Of a stretch of 64,000 nucleotides of DNA, positions 41,004 to 52,676 are shown piece after piece (the stretch's first letter is position 1; each line of letters opens with the position of its first letter). Origin of the DNA: Wyeomyia smithii (Eukaryota; Arthropoda; Insecta; Diptera; Culicidae); the NCBI RefSeq assembly GCF_029784165.1, contig NC_073696.1, positions 152,326,372 to 152,390,371 on the forward strand, read 5' to 3'. Both the position numbers and the translations under genes were made by a program. The notes beneath the pieces were generated by a model that did not search any database, had not been told where the DNA came from, and saw only the letters and a list, made by a program, of their open reading frames with translations.

Positions 41004-42012
41004 CCTTTCCCCTAGAAAGGTATAGCAATCACTTGCAAAACCGAAAGTATAAAAGTGCTCCAAAGGGCCGAATGGCATGTATCACTCGACTCAGCTCGAC
41101 GAGCTGAGCATTTTCTGTATGTATGTGTGTGTGTATGTGTGTGTATGTGCAGATTTTTATTCTCACTCACTTTTCTCAGAGATGGCTGGACCGATTTTCA
41201 TGGAATTAATTGCAAATGAAAGGTCTCGTTGTCTTATAAGACCCTATTAAGTTTCATTGTAATCGGATTTTTAGTTTAGAGGTTATGTATCAAAATGTAA
41301 AAATCATGAAACATCACTATCTCGAAAACTACACAACCGATTTGAACAAAATTGATTTCAAATGAACGGGTTACCTGAAATACTCTTAACTTTTGAATTT
41401 CATAATAATTGATTTTGTGGTTCAAAAGTTATAACAAGAAACGTGTTTTGAAGACTATTTAATCTCACTCATGTTTCTCAGAGATGGCTGTACCGATTTT
41501 CATAAAATCAGTGTCAAATAAAAGGTCTAGTTGCCCCATAAGACCCTATTGATTTGTTTTGCAATCAGACTATTACTTTTCCTGTTATGTTTAAATATGT
41601 GAAATCCAGCTATGAAAAGGAACATATTCCGAAGACTACTTGAACTCACTCACTTTTCTCAGTGATGGCTGACCCAATTTCTACAAAATTAGTTGACACT
41701 ATAAGTCTAGCTGCCTCGTAACACCCTGTTGAATTTTACTGTAATCGGACTGTAACTTCGTCTGTAAAGTACCGAAATGTGAAAATCACGAAACTTCATT
41801 ATCTCAGAAACTACACAACCGATTTGATCAATATTAATATCAGATGAGCGGGCTAGTTAAGGGTTAACTGATGAATTATGATTGAACACGTGGTTTCAAA
41901 GTCTGGCTGCCCTATACGTTCCCATTTCATTTGATTATAATTGAATTTAAGCCATCGTTATGTATTAAATTGTTTATAAAACAACGAAAGTCTATTATTT
42001 CAAAGATTACAT
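41004..42012 (-). mobile_element. R' repeat, first part (inverted partial R)
   Basis: It begins CCTTTCCCCTAGAAAGG next to a TTTTG target-like sequence in G1 and matches the reverse complement of R from 39381 inwards: hairpin, GT-rich tract, ~180-bp units, and then the R middle segment. It is interrupted at 42012 by Gypsy-B and continues at 52681. Similarity to R appears roughly 85-90 percent by eye, clearly lower than among T arms. Confidence 0.78.
42009..42012. repeat. Gypsy-B target duplication (left)
   Basis: ACAT here and at 52677-52680. R at about 32408 (reverse strand) shows the intact site GATTACATGACTTATTTG. Confidence 0.85.
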
Positions 42013-42704
42013 TGTGTAGGTATACCTATATCCTGGGTATAACCTACCAGGACTGTCTCCAGAAAACCCTGTACGCGCAGCCGGCGCGGAATTAAAACGC
42101 CAGATTAGAGCTGATGATAATTAATTAACTTTTATTCTGTACATCACTGCTTAAATATACCCTGCAGGTAACTCAGAGTGAGAGGCTTTTCTCCACTCTC
42201 GGTTTACCATTTACCTTAAGCTCTTATCTTATAATCTAGTACCGCATGTACGATAGAACGCATGCGAGAGCATCAACACCGTTGAACCGGCGACTTCTGT
42301 TTTGTTTACAACACAAAACTTGTTCATTTTATTCGAGTTTGTTTTGCCTGTAGCACAGCAGAAGGCTGCGCGAAGTTCTTTGCCGCCTATTGCATAATCT
42401 GTTGATACCTAGTATGTTGACAGAGCCGTACGCGGTCCTCTGTCAAGGAAACCAAATGTTTCGCCAACGTTTGCTTAGCAGAACCGTTCGCGGTCTTTCT
42501 TCAAGATCTTTCCTGCTTTCTTTACAAATGATCTTGTTTTAGGGGACAACGGCAGGCGGCCGTGTCCTGGTTCTACACTCTACCTGTTTTTCATTTCTTT
42601 CAACGGAAGGTTTACTGTCTTTCGGACTAAGCTAAAATGTACCGTATCACAAAATTCTGCGTGACGGAACATAAGGTATTTTCTGCGCGGGGTGTGACGT
42701 CACA
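42013..42704 (-). repeat. Gypsy-B 3' LTR
   Basis: 692 bp, same length as the LTR at 51985-52676, TG...CA termini. A GC-rich AGGCGGGGTGGCAGA tract (minus strand, 42705-42719) adjoins it and probably acts as the polypurine tract. Confidence 0.93.
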
Positions 42705-42719
42705 TCTGCCACCCCGCCT

Positions 42720-45397
42720 AGTTGGCCATTATCTAGAAGAGATAATGGTCACATGGTCTGTTCTGATGGCCGATAGGTGTGTTTTTCTCTTTTTTATTAC
42801 AATTATTCTCGCGTTTTTATGCAACTATATACACCGTTGTTTTTTTATAATATGTTTTTTTTTTCTCTGGCAGATGAAATTCTGTTATTCAAAACTGTAG
42901 CACCGTTTTGAGTTTACATTATCATACATGACATTTTCCTTATTTAGAATTAACAATTGCTTGCTCGCCTGATGCGCTGCGTCGTGAAGATATCTGCTGT
43001 TCAGCTGTCGTGTTTAAGCGCCGGGTTGCAGGGGGTTTGAAACGGGAGGGTGCGTCTGGCAGTAGAGGTTCTCATCGGTTGGTTGTGGTGCAAACTCATC
43101 TCTAAGGCTTCATCGGGTTATTTACACTAGTTCAACGATTACCATTGCATTTTAATTAAGACTGCAGTTTAGCTGGTTGTTTTACGATTGTTCAGAGTGT
43201 GTTGTTGAACTTCAATGTTGGGTTAGCCGTGTCCCTTTGGCATAGATCGGCTGTATTTTTGTTTGGCTTATAGTATTGTTATGCGCCGTGTGGCGAAAAG
43301 ATTTGCGATTGCCACTGGCTCTGTTGCATAATGCAGTCACTTGGTTTATCATCTTTAACTGTCTGCGCGTGGTGTCCAATTACCCGCTAGCATGTGTGCA
43401 CATTTTCAAAGCGTAGTGCGTAAAGACCATAGTTGATTAAACACGAGCAAAATTTTATAGCGTCATTTTGCTTGTTTGGCTTTGACCTCGAATCCTCATT
43501 TGTGGAAGTCAATAACTCTCAATGAGTAATATATATTTGGAACAAATTATTACGCCCTTCGCTGTGTAGTTTGCTGTATTCGTCTTCGCGCTGAAGTCTC
43601 GATTCTGGCTTGAGCCGCATTGATTGAGTTCTGTTGCACATCTGACCTCTTCAGGGATCAAAAACTGGATACTGCTCGTCTCCTCTTGGTAATAACGTTT
43701 GGCTTTACCTCCATCTCGACCATAGACACCCGCCGTTCAACTCCCCTCACAACCGTCTGCTTCCCTTTTCGCGTCATACTGGGCATTATGGTATGCCCCC
43801 ATCTCAGCATCCGTTGTAATCACCTCGGTCGTCTTCGAGGATCGGGAACTCGTCTCATTGTCAATTCTTAGATGCTAGCTGCCCTACTTAGCAAGTGGTG
43901 CATATATTTTTTTGTCATTCTTTCATCAATTTTTTTTTTCGTTATTTTTTTCCACTTGCTGTTTAAAATTAATTTCACACGCGTACGGGCTCTTATGTTC
44001 TATTATATCTTCTAATCTTCTACTTAAACACTATGCCCGTTTTTCTTTTTCTTCGGTTAACATAATTTTTCTTTTCCTACTAAAGTGTACAATATATTTT
44101 TCTCTTGATTATATCGGATGCTATTGGTTAATCAACGTCTACATTATTCATTCTCAACGAATTTTTACTTCACAATTATTTTTTTTTTCACTTGAACTCA
44201 ATCCGATTTACAAAAAAAAAAAATCTTTTTCTAATTCTTGTGCGTTTTTTTTTTCTTTGTCAACCTCTGTTGCCCGTCGTGGCTCTTTTTCTTTTCATTA
44301 GGTGTGTTTTTTTTTGTCAACCTCTGTTGCCCGTCGTGGCTCTTTTTCTTTTCATTAAAACATTTCTCTTTCTCATAGCAACTTTTTCTTTTCTTTTATC
44401 GGATTTACAATTCTTTTATCCGATTTACAAAAACTCTGTAGGCCACTTTAATTATGATACTGCTGTCTCAGTCCGTCATACTTACGTTCTACTTACACTT
44501 CGCCTGATATGCAGTAGTCTGCATAATACCTCTCCCCCTACCCTTCGAAGGTGCGTCTACCTGTTGCTAGTGATTCCTGAAAGATAAGAAGGTTAGGAAA
44601 TAAAAGAAAAAATTTCGCACTTCCATTCATACTGGGTTGACTACTCCCTTGTCCGTTCACCTGATACGCATTCATCTCAATCGTTCCGGGTAGTCGGTCC
44701 CGTTGTTTCCACTCGCCCAATCTTAACTTACAATAGATAGGTGGAATCTTTTAACGCCAGTAGTCCCCTCGTCTGGAAGGTTTAGCCTTCTTGTCCAAAG
44801 TCTCTCCTATTTTTATTGTCGTTCGTTATTTAGGTCATCTCCAATACTTCATTAATCGGTTTTCTTCTCTCATTGGGCCATTAGCCATTTTTAATTAATC
44901 AAACCCCGTTCTCATATTCACTATATATTTTTCCCATGTTAACATTTGCATTTTTACAAACAAATGCTGTTCTAAATTCTTTTAACTCCTTACAATCGCC
45001 CTCATTGTTACTTCCCGTCCGTCTTTTATCGGGCCATTGGCCATTTTTTCCTACGTCTGCCTCGCACTAACGGGGTCATTTGTACTCTGTGAATCTATCC
45101 CATGGTAAATTCGCATTTTATGTAAAAACGTTCCCTGTGTATTATTTACTTCTGTTTTCTGTGTTCCCACACGATAGGTTATTTTTTTTTTGTCTATAAA
45201 TTCAACCACGTCTTTCCCCAAGTAAACGTCACGCCCTTTTGACACTTGTCCATCAAAGGCTTTCCATAATATCGGCGACTATTCATATTTCTTCACGTCA
45301 TTTTATTTCAGTATACTTTTTCATACAGCTTTAGGTGCTTGCTACTATAACCTATTTTATTTCATTTTATTTTATAACATAGTTTAAGTTCGTATAA
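42720..45397 (-). other. Gypsy-B 3' non-coding region
   Basis: 2.7 kb between the integrase end and the 3' LTR, where an env gene would lie in errantivirus-type elements. I see only frames of up to 131 aa, none with a signal peptide plus glycoprotein features, and mostly from T-rich runs. It contains a ~56-bp direct repeat (44257-44357; each copy includes GTCAACCTCTGTTGCCCGTC). No function recognised. Confidence 0.6.
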
Positions 45398-45730
45398 TCA
45401 GTCATAATATCGTTTAAGTCGGTTATTATGAACCTTCTCTAAACGGTTTCCGTTTTTTATTACTGTGGTCATTTCACTTGGGAATTCCACTACTTCATAA
45501 GGTCCTCTCCACATATTCTGGAGCTTTTGACCTGATCCTGACGGGACTGATTTCACTAAAACTAAATCGCCATACATGGGCTGCCATTCATTTGCCTTTC
45601 TGTCATAAACTTGCTTGCGCTTTTCTTTTGAATCCTTTAGGTTGGCCTTCGCGTTCGCGTGGAGGTCAAAAAATATTGTCCACTCCATTCCGCTTGTAAA
45701 TGGAGGTGGGAATGCGTGCTGTACGTCCAT
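45398..45730 (-). pseudogene. Gypsy-B integrase C-terminal domain
   Basis: A 110-aa frame with KQVYDRKANEWQPMYGDLVL and MWRGPYEVVEF (the GPY/F module), ending NRLKRYYD. It is displaced from the pol frame by one base in a run of six T near 45668. Confidence 0.85.
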
Positions 45731-48065
45731 ACAACAATTCGAAATGGGTGTACCCCGTTGATGAGTTTACTGAAGTATTATACTGAAACGTAAAAAATGG
45801 GAGTAAGTTATCCCACGTGTGCGGTTTTCCGCCAATAAATTGCCTTAGGTAAGTTTTTAACTCCCGATTAGATCTTTCCACCAAATTTGCTTGTGGGTGG
45901 TACGGACTCGTCGTTCTTTTCTTAATTTTCAAAATTTTGCACACATCTTTCATGAGTGTGCTTACAAAATTCGCACCGTTATCTGTAACTAACTCCAACG
46001 GTACGCCAAATTTGCAAATATAATTCTCTACAAAAGTCCTCGCTACCGTCTGGCTTTCTTGGTTTTCCATAGGTGCGACAGTTAAATATCTAGTTAGGTC
46101 GTCCTGCATGACCAGACCATAACGATTTCCTAAGTCGGACTCGGGTAATACTACTATATCCATGTATAATTTCTCAAATGGCTCCGATGCGGTTGTGGTG
46201 ATCTGCATCGGTATCTTGTTTGATCTTCCAATTTTGTTCTTTTGGCAGGAATCACACTGCCGAACGTAGTTCTCGATATCCCGTTTCATCGTAGCCCACG
46301 TAAAAAGTGTGCCAATTCTTTGGCGCATTCGTCGCGCTCCTACGTGCCCTCCTAAGGGTGCATCGTGAAATTCCTTTAAAATTGTTTCCACTTGATCTGG
46401 CGCAATTACTGTACGCTCGCTATTAGCATTATATAATACTATTTGTTTTTCTAGCTTACCCGCTAGGAACTGAATCATTTGCAGAACTTCCTGTTGCTTG
46501 ATTTTTCTGAATGATATTAGGTGAATGACCCCGGCTGCCTTTACTGCCGTGGGGCTCTTATTGAAGCTATCTAAAAATTGTGAAAAAAATTTCCGGCAAT
46601 CGATTAATGAACTTTCGCTGCCGTCTACTATGAAACCGCCTACCTTCTTGTCTTTAAATTTGAGTACACCATCCTCTACGTAGTCTTTCAATCCTTGTGA
46701 CAGCTGATACAGTGTCTGAAGTTCTCTGTACGCCATCCGACTGTTCAAAATGACAAGACGAGCTTCGATATTCCTCTCGTCCAATATTCTCTTCGAGACT
46801 TCCACCGTCTCACTTGGTATCAGGTCATTTGATAATGCCTGTGAAAAGTCATCATATGAAATGTTGACGAGTTGTTGCTCATCCTCGTCCTCAGCGATGT
46901 CCGCAATGTCTATGGCACTCAAATCTTGTATTGTGCCGTTCAAATCATCCGAAGCGTTCTTCTGCTGCTCTAGCAGGCGTTTCTGCTGGCGCGTAATCAT
47001 GGCTATCTGCCTGTTGGGTGAACTTTCTTGCCCCTGACACGTCCCGTCTGATAAACGTGACAAAAAATCGGCGACTATATTTTCGCTACCCTGTTTATAC
47101 CTGATGCTGCATTCCAAACCCTGCAACTTTAGTCTCAATCTTGTCAGCGTTGGAGATGTCTCTTTGAGCCTCCAAATCGCTATAAGTGGTCTGTGGTCTG
47201 TGTAAACGATAAACCTTTGACCAAAAATGTAATGTTTGAAATATTCTATGGCCCATACAATCGCCAATAGTTCCTTTTCTATGATATGATATCTGGTCTC
47301 TGCACCTACAAGTGCACGACTCGCGAACGCGATCGGCTGGTGCATGGATTTTTCTTTCGACAGGACGGCTCCAATAGCATAATTGCTAGCGTCTGTCGTA
47401 ATAACAAAAGTGTCTTGATAATCTGGCCGGACTAAAACTGGCTCTGTAATCAGCGCGTTTCTAAGGAATTCGAACGCTTCCTGACATTCTTTTCCCCACA
47501 CGAATTTAGCGTCTTTCTTCAACAAATCATTCAGCGGCTTGCGCTTCTCCGCGATGTTGGGGATAAACTTCCCGTAAAAATTTACTGTTCCCAGAAATGA
47601 CCTTATACCTTTTACGTTTGTGGGTGGCTTAAGGCTTTGAATGGCCTTAATATTTGCATTGGTGGGTTTTATGCCTTCTTCATTAACGACATGACCCAAA
47701 TACTCCAGTTCCTTTTTCAAAAACTGACACTTTGATGGTTCTATTTTTAAGTTATGTTTGCGCAAAGCTCGTAATACTTTTCGCAAGTTATCATTATGGT
47801 CGGTGATAGTGTCACCGAAAACTATAATATCATCGAGGTAGACAAAAGCTTTCACGTCCCCTATCTCAAAGAGAACAGTATTCATAAGTTTTTGGAATGT
47901 TGAGGGGCTGTTCTTTAACCCCATCGGCATCCGTGTAAATTCGAAGTGGCCTTTGGGAGTGGAAAACGCCGTCTTAGCCGCATCTCGGCGGTCTATCGGG
48001 ACTTGATAGAACCCCGATTTTAAATCAATTGAGGAGAAATATTTTGCTCCTCCAACATTATCCAA
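45666..48065 (-). pseudogene. Gypsy-B pol: RT, RNase H, integrase core
   Basis: A 799-aa open stretch. RT shows FSSIDLKSGFYQVPI, MPMGLKNSPSTFQKLM and FVYLDDIIVFG (YLDD). RNase H shows FVITTDASNYAIGAVLS, IEKELLAIVWAIEYF and IVYTDHRPLIAI. Integrase shows HDAPLGGHVGARRM and CDSCQKNK (zinc module), YMDIVVLPES (Asp), ELVTDNGANFVS (Asp) and HPQANLVERSNRELK (Glu). All catalytic residues in this stretch are present. The ATG shown is internal: the true N-terminal RT lies upstream, separated by a stop. Confidence 0.92.
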
Positions 48066-48290
48066 TATCTCATTTATAAGAGGTATTGGGTATACAAACG
48101 GCTTGGTAACTTAGTTCAATGATCTAAAGTCTACCACAATTCTGTATCTTTTATTACCGTCAGCATCCGTTTTTTTTGGTACACATAACACCGGTGCATT
48201 CCAGGGACTAGTGCTGGGCCTAATAATTCCCTGCACCCTCATTTCCTCGATTTCTTTATTAATGTGTCGTTTCGTGGCCTCCGAAATCTA
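48066..48290 (-). pseudogene. Gypsy-B RT N-terminal segment (out of frame)
   Basis: Between gag and the pol frame the minus strand encodes RT start motifs (IRPSTSPWNAPVLCVPKK, YRIVVDFRSLN) in a frame that gag-protease leaves by a one-base shift near 48290. A TAG at about 48115 interrupts it just after RSLN. Confidence 0.8.
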
Positions 48291-50272
48291 TATTGTCGTT
48301 TATTAATAGGCACCTCCGTTGAAGTTTCTATCGTGTGTACGGCGGCGTCAGTAGTAGTTAACTTGTCGCCCTCGAAAAAGAATATATCCGCATAGCTTTC
48401 GACCATATTCTTCACTGTCCTGAATTCTCTATCAGGCAAGTGCGCCAAATTCAGCACTTGCCGTAGTTTTTCAATTCTTGCATTTCCTTTTGACTCTGGT
48501 GTCAGCTTGTGCTCCAACAGGTCATAGTCAAGCCTCGAGTCTAGGTCCAACTCGGGCATTATAGTATTCTTCGAGTCAAGAAAATTGTTCTTCGGCTCTT
48601 CATTTCGATATGTTTGGTGCTCTCGATTTATTTCGTTTTTGTCCACGTCAGCCTCATTGCGGGCTGTGTTGCTAGTATCTCGCAACTCGTTCTGCACCAT
48701 AACTCTATTTCTGGCTGCCACATAAACATGTTGACTAAGGACTTCGTCTTTGGGCATACTCCACGGACTCAAGTCGTCCGGACTTCTGTTTCCGTGTTTC
48801 TTGAACACTATGTAATCAAAATTATTTCCTATTTGAAGCGTATGCTTCTTTAAGAATTCTGCGCCGATTAATCCGTCGCTTGGCAAATTTTCTAATATAT
48901 GAAATTGCGTCGGGATCAAAAAGTCTCCGACTATTAAATCCAACATAATTGTACCTGAGGTACGCACAATGTCTTGGCTGATACCTCCAAAAGTGGTTAC
49001 GTCCTGTGTATTTACCGGTACATTCAAAAGATTCACAATGCGTGCATTAATTATATTCGCACATGCATCTGTATCTAAGATCAGGTTCAACGTAAATTTG
49101 ACATTCTGCTTAGCCAGTAGGGTTAACATTAAGTGCTCTCTGACATCGTAATATACTCGCTTAGCCACACAAGCACTGTTGTCTCTTATGTGATTGCATG
49201 CGGTCCTCCAATCGGCTATTTCTATATTGCTGGGCTCATCGGTACATCTCCGCCAGTCAACATCTTCGCAAATTTCTGCTAAATCCTCGTTAAAATATTC
49301 CTGTGCAAAAGGATCCAAAATACCTTCTTTTTGCGAATTACTACTTCTTTCATTAATGTTGGCTACCATAAGCATTTTCTGAGGCATCCGGGTATACGAA
49401 TTCCTGTACCTCCTATTAGTTGGTCCATTTTGACCGTAATAATTATATTTACAACCAGTGGCGTAGCCCCTTTGACTCCGCCGACATGAACGTGCGGTGC
49501 GATAACTGTATTTGTATCCGTCGCTAGATCTACATATATTGTCATAATTGTTTTGCTTGTAGATTATTCTATCCCTATTTTTGTGATTATAATATTCATT
49601 TCTTCCCAGGCGGCTGTTACTACAATCAGCGTCTTCGTAATTAATTGTGAAAATATTTCTGCTACTATCAAATTGTCTAAGCGCATCGCGCTGTCTTTCG
49701 ACCCATTCTAGGCCCTGTATTCTGTTTTCTATTTCCGCGATGTGATAACGCTCATGGTAGTAATCCTCTAAGTCGTCTAGCAGCTCTTCTAACTTCAATG
49801 CTCGTTTACCTTGAGCAGCTTCTTTCAATGCGGTGTCACACAAACCCGCCATAAAATGTAATCGAAGACTAACTATCATGCATGACTTCGTACAATTAAT
49901 TTCGTAGGAGTCGATTTGCTCCTTAATTTTCAATATCCTCTTTTTATAATCAGGAAAGGTCTCATTCGCCTCCTGTTTCAATGTTTCTACTTGATTTATA
50001 ACTGCCTCGATGCGTATAATATTCCCAAATTCCTTTAATAAATTCTGCTTAACCTGTGGCCAAGCATTTGCGTTAATTCTATGTATTGCGGCAGCAGCTC
50101 TGCCTTTTAGTTTCAATAGAATAATATAAACCAGTGGAGCGTGTGATACTCCTTCTGGTATCTCCCGAGCAAAATGCTCGATATGATAAACGAACGCTTC
50201 TAGTCCGTCTAGCGATCCATCAAATTCTGGGATGCACTGCATGGCATCTGCTTTTGGAAACGTGTACTCCAT
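48239..50272 (-). CDS. Gypsy-B Gag-protease
   Basis: A 677-aa frame. The N-terminus resembles Ty3/gypsy capsid (EFDGSLDGLEAFVYHIEHFA, LKLKGRAAAAIHRI). A Tyr/Arg/Asn-rich nucleocapsid-like stretch around residues 210-300 has no CCHC knuckle. The retropepsin shows LNLILDTDACANIINARI near residue 395 and GLIGAEFLKKH near 470. The active-site triplet is Asp-Thr-Asp instead of Asp-Thr/Ser-Gly, a one-base change that should abolish activity. The last ~15 residues are out of frame relative to RT. Confidence 0.85.
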   Translation of the reverse strand: MEYTFPKADAMQCIPEFDGSLDGLEAFVYHIEHFAREIPEGVSHAPLVYIILLKLKGRAAAAIHRINANAWPQVKQNLLKEFGNIIRIEAVINQVETLKQEANETFPDYKKRILKIKEQIDSYEINCTKSCMIVSLRLHFMAGLCDTALKEAAQGKRALKLEELLDDLEDYYHERYHIAEIENRIQGLEWVERQRDALRQFDSSRNIFTINYEDADCSNSRLGRNEYYNHKNRDRIIYKQNNYDNICRSSDGYKYSYRTARSCRRSQRGYATGCKYNYYGQNGPTNRRYRNSYTRMPQKMLMVANINERSSNSQKEGILDPFAQEYFNEDLAEICEDVDWRRCTDEPSNIEIADWRTACNHIRDNSACVAKRVYYDVREHLMLTLLAKQNVKFTLNLILDTDACANIINARIVNLLNVPVNTQDVTTFGGISQDIVRTSGTIMLDLIVGDFLIPTQFHILENLPSDGLIGAEFLKKHTLQIGNNFDYIVFKKHGNRSPDDLSPWSMPKDEVLSQHVYVAARNRVMVQNELRDTSNTARNEADVDKNEINREHQTYRNEEPKNNFLDSKNTIMPELDLDSRLDYDLLEHKLTPESKGNARIEKLRQVLNLAHLPDREFRTVKNMVESYADIFFFEGDKLTTTDAAVHTIETSTEVPINKRQYRFRRPRNDTLIKKSRK

Positions 50273-51984
50273 TATGAATATAAAATTTTATATATATTTC
50301 TTGAAAAAAAAAAAAAATAAAAGGTACTGCGGAATAAATACTATAAGGGCAGAATAAATACTACTACAATAAAAGGCTTATGTAGCCTTCTTCCTCTTTT
50401 TCCTAGGTATCACTAACGATTCTGTTGACCAGATGTGATAACGTAGCGTGACCGACTCTAATTTCTTCGTCGCGCCATCAAAAAATCTGAACACCAAGTT
50501 TCGAACCATTTGGTGTTAAAGCTTCAATGTTTATTTCTGTTAATCAATCAAACAAATATTTTAATAATATTTTTACCCCAACATGTCTGAGATAAAATAG
50601 TCATTTTTTATAGTTCAATGTTTATTTCTGTTAATCAATCAAACAATTATTTTAATAATATTTTTACCCTAACATGTCTGAGATAAAAAAGTCATTTTTT
50701 ATAGTGTAATTGAACCAATTTTACAACTAATCTAAAATTGTAAATGTTCAAATTAGATGGCGTTAAGAGCTGTTTCATAAGAATATTGCAACATCTGTCT
50801 CCTTACGACAACATTCATCATAACATATTTTTGCTGTCTGTTAACATTTCCCCCCGGCGGATATTTAATTGTATCGCCGCGCGCGTTGCGCTTATTGATT
50901 TACTTTTTTCTTTGATCTACTAAGCATTTCACCGCTACTGAATCGTTTTGCTTATGCCAGCAGCACGATCTACCAATGGCCATTAAAATTACTGCATACA
51001 AACCGCGACCTTGACCGTGCCTGGCACAGCTGATCGCAATAACACTGTAAAATACGTCACCTATTCAACCTGGTGGCATAAGAACGGGACGACAAGCATT
51101 CTAGCATATGCTACTATACTGTATAAGTAAAGACGCGATCGCAGAGGCTCTCACGCTCTTTTTATATCGCTAACGATAGCGTAGCTCCCAATTTTCATAC
51201 TTGCTGTATGGCTACCAGTGGGCTAAAACTCTTTTTCAGAACAAGTAAGGTGAGTTCCATGTGCGTAACTCTGTCTGTTTGCGTTCTACAATTCGTCTTT
51301 GCCATCGGTGTTGCCGCAGGCACTGCTATTTAATTAGTCAGGTCGTGCAAATGTCAACTAGTTTATTTCGCTGGTACGGAGTCACATTATTTTTGGGCGA
51401 AATGAATGAACCTTTTTTGTTATAGAGAAGAAAATCAAGAACTTACCGGTTAAATTTTATCTTCCTGTTGCGACAGATTCGTTTTTTACACACTGGTAAA
51501 GAAAATCCTTATCACACACAACAACAGCTTCGCACTTGTGTTCTTGTCCATTTTTAATAATTTTTCACTTCGTCTTTACTCGTATTATTATTGTACAATT
51601 GTTTACTTGATCATATTATTTTTCTTCCTCTTGTTTTATGTTGCTTCTTTATCACTATAAACCACTTTTACATTTTTTTTTTCTTCAAGCGCGAACCAAA
51701 TTTGTTTTTAACACTATAGAAGTTTGTAGCCAATGTTCTTCCTCACTATTTTTTTGCTGTTTTTTTCCTGTTCCGCGTGCACAATTTTTTTCTCTAACAC
51801 TTTTAGTTCTCGTTGCACAATATCCACTTTCGTTCAACGTCACACAATTTATACTTCGAACTATTTTATCGCGCTTTTTACCGTTATCGAACACTACTTA
51901 TACTTAAGATTCTTTTGACTTTATATTACCTCGCGTGGTCCGTTTCCTTTTCTAGAAACCGAATATCCCACCGCTGTCACCACA
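50273..51984 (-). other. Gypsy-B leader
   Basis: 1.7 kb between the 5' LTR and gag. It contains a tandem duplication of 91 bp, several T-rich runs, and a small inverted repeat CGCTAACGATAGCG (near 51168). The primer site should lie next to 51984, where the minus strand reads TGTGGTGACAGCGGTGGG; I cannot assign its tRNA. No coding function seen. Confidence 0.65.
50523..50704. repeat. Two tandem 91-bp units in Gypsy-B leader
   Basis: 50523-50613 and 50614-50704 are nearly identical, each starting TTCAATGTTTATTTCTG and including AACATGTCTGAGATAAAA. Confidence 0.92.
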
Positions 51985-52676
51985 TGTGTAGGTATACCTA
52001 TATCCTGGGTATAACCTACCAGGACTTTCTCCAGAAAACCCTGTACGCGCAGCCGGCGCGGAATTAAAACGCCAGATTAGAGCTGATGATAATTAATTAA
52101 CTTTTATTCTGTACATCACTGCTTAAATATACCCTGCAGGTAACTCAGAGTGAGAGGCTTTTCTCCACTCTCGGTTTACCATTTACCTTAAGCTCTTATC
52201 TTATAATCTAGTACCGCATGTACGATAGAACGCATGCGAGAGCATCAACACCGTTGAACCGGCGACTTCTGTTTTGTTTACAACACAAAACTTGTTCATT
52301 TTATTCGAGTTTGTTTTGCCTGTAGCACAGCAGAAGGCTGCGCGAAGTTCTTTGCCGCCTATTGCATAATCTGTTGATACCTAGTATGTTGACAGAGCCG
52401 TACGCGGTCCTCTGTCAAGGAAACCAAATGTTTCGCCAACGTTTGCTTAGCAGAACCGTTCGCGGTCTTTCTTCAAGATCTTTCCTGCTTTCTTTACAAA
52501 TGATCTTGTTTTAGGGGACAACGGCAGGCGGCCGTGTCCTGGTTCTACACTCTACCTGTTTTTCATTTCTTTCAACGGAAGGTTTACTGTCTTTCGGACT
52601 AAGCTAAAATGTACCGTATCACAAAATTCTGCGTGACGGAACATAAGGTATTTTCTGCGCGGGGTGTGACGTCACA
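51985..52676 (-). repeat. Gypsy-B 5' LTR
   Basis: 692 bp matching 42013-42704 with about one visible difference, followed by the ACAT duplication. Confidence 0.93.

Larger units (their letters stand above)
42013..52676 (-). mobile_element. Gypsy-B: Ty3/gypsy LTR retrotransposon, 10.7 kb
   Basis: Two 692-bp LTRs (TGTGTAGGTATACC...GACGTCACA) enclose, on the minus strand, a 1.7-kb leader, gag-protease (50272-48239), pol (48290-45398) and a 2.7-kb non-coding 3' region. The LTRs look almost identical (one substitution seen, near 42055 versus 52027), so it inserted recently. No env frame was found. Pol contains two frameshifts and a stop, so this copy is not autonomous. It lies inside R' with a 4-bp duplication. 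Confidence 0.93.

Noticed and set aside
42720..45397. Possible env gene of Gypsy-B
   Set aside because: No frame longer than about 130 aa, no signal peptide plus fusion-type features; the frames come from T-rich tracts.
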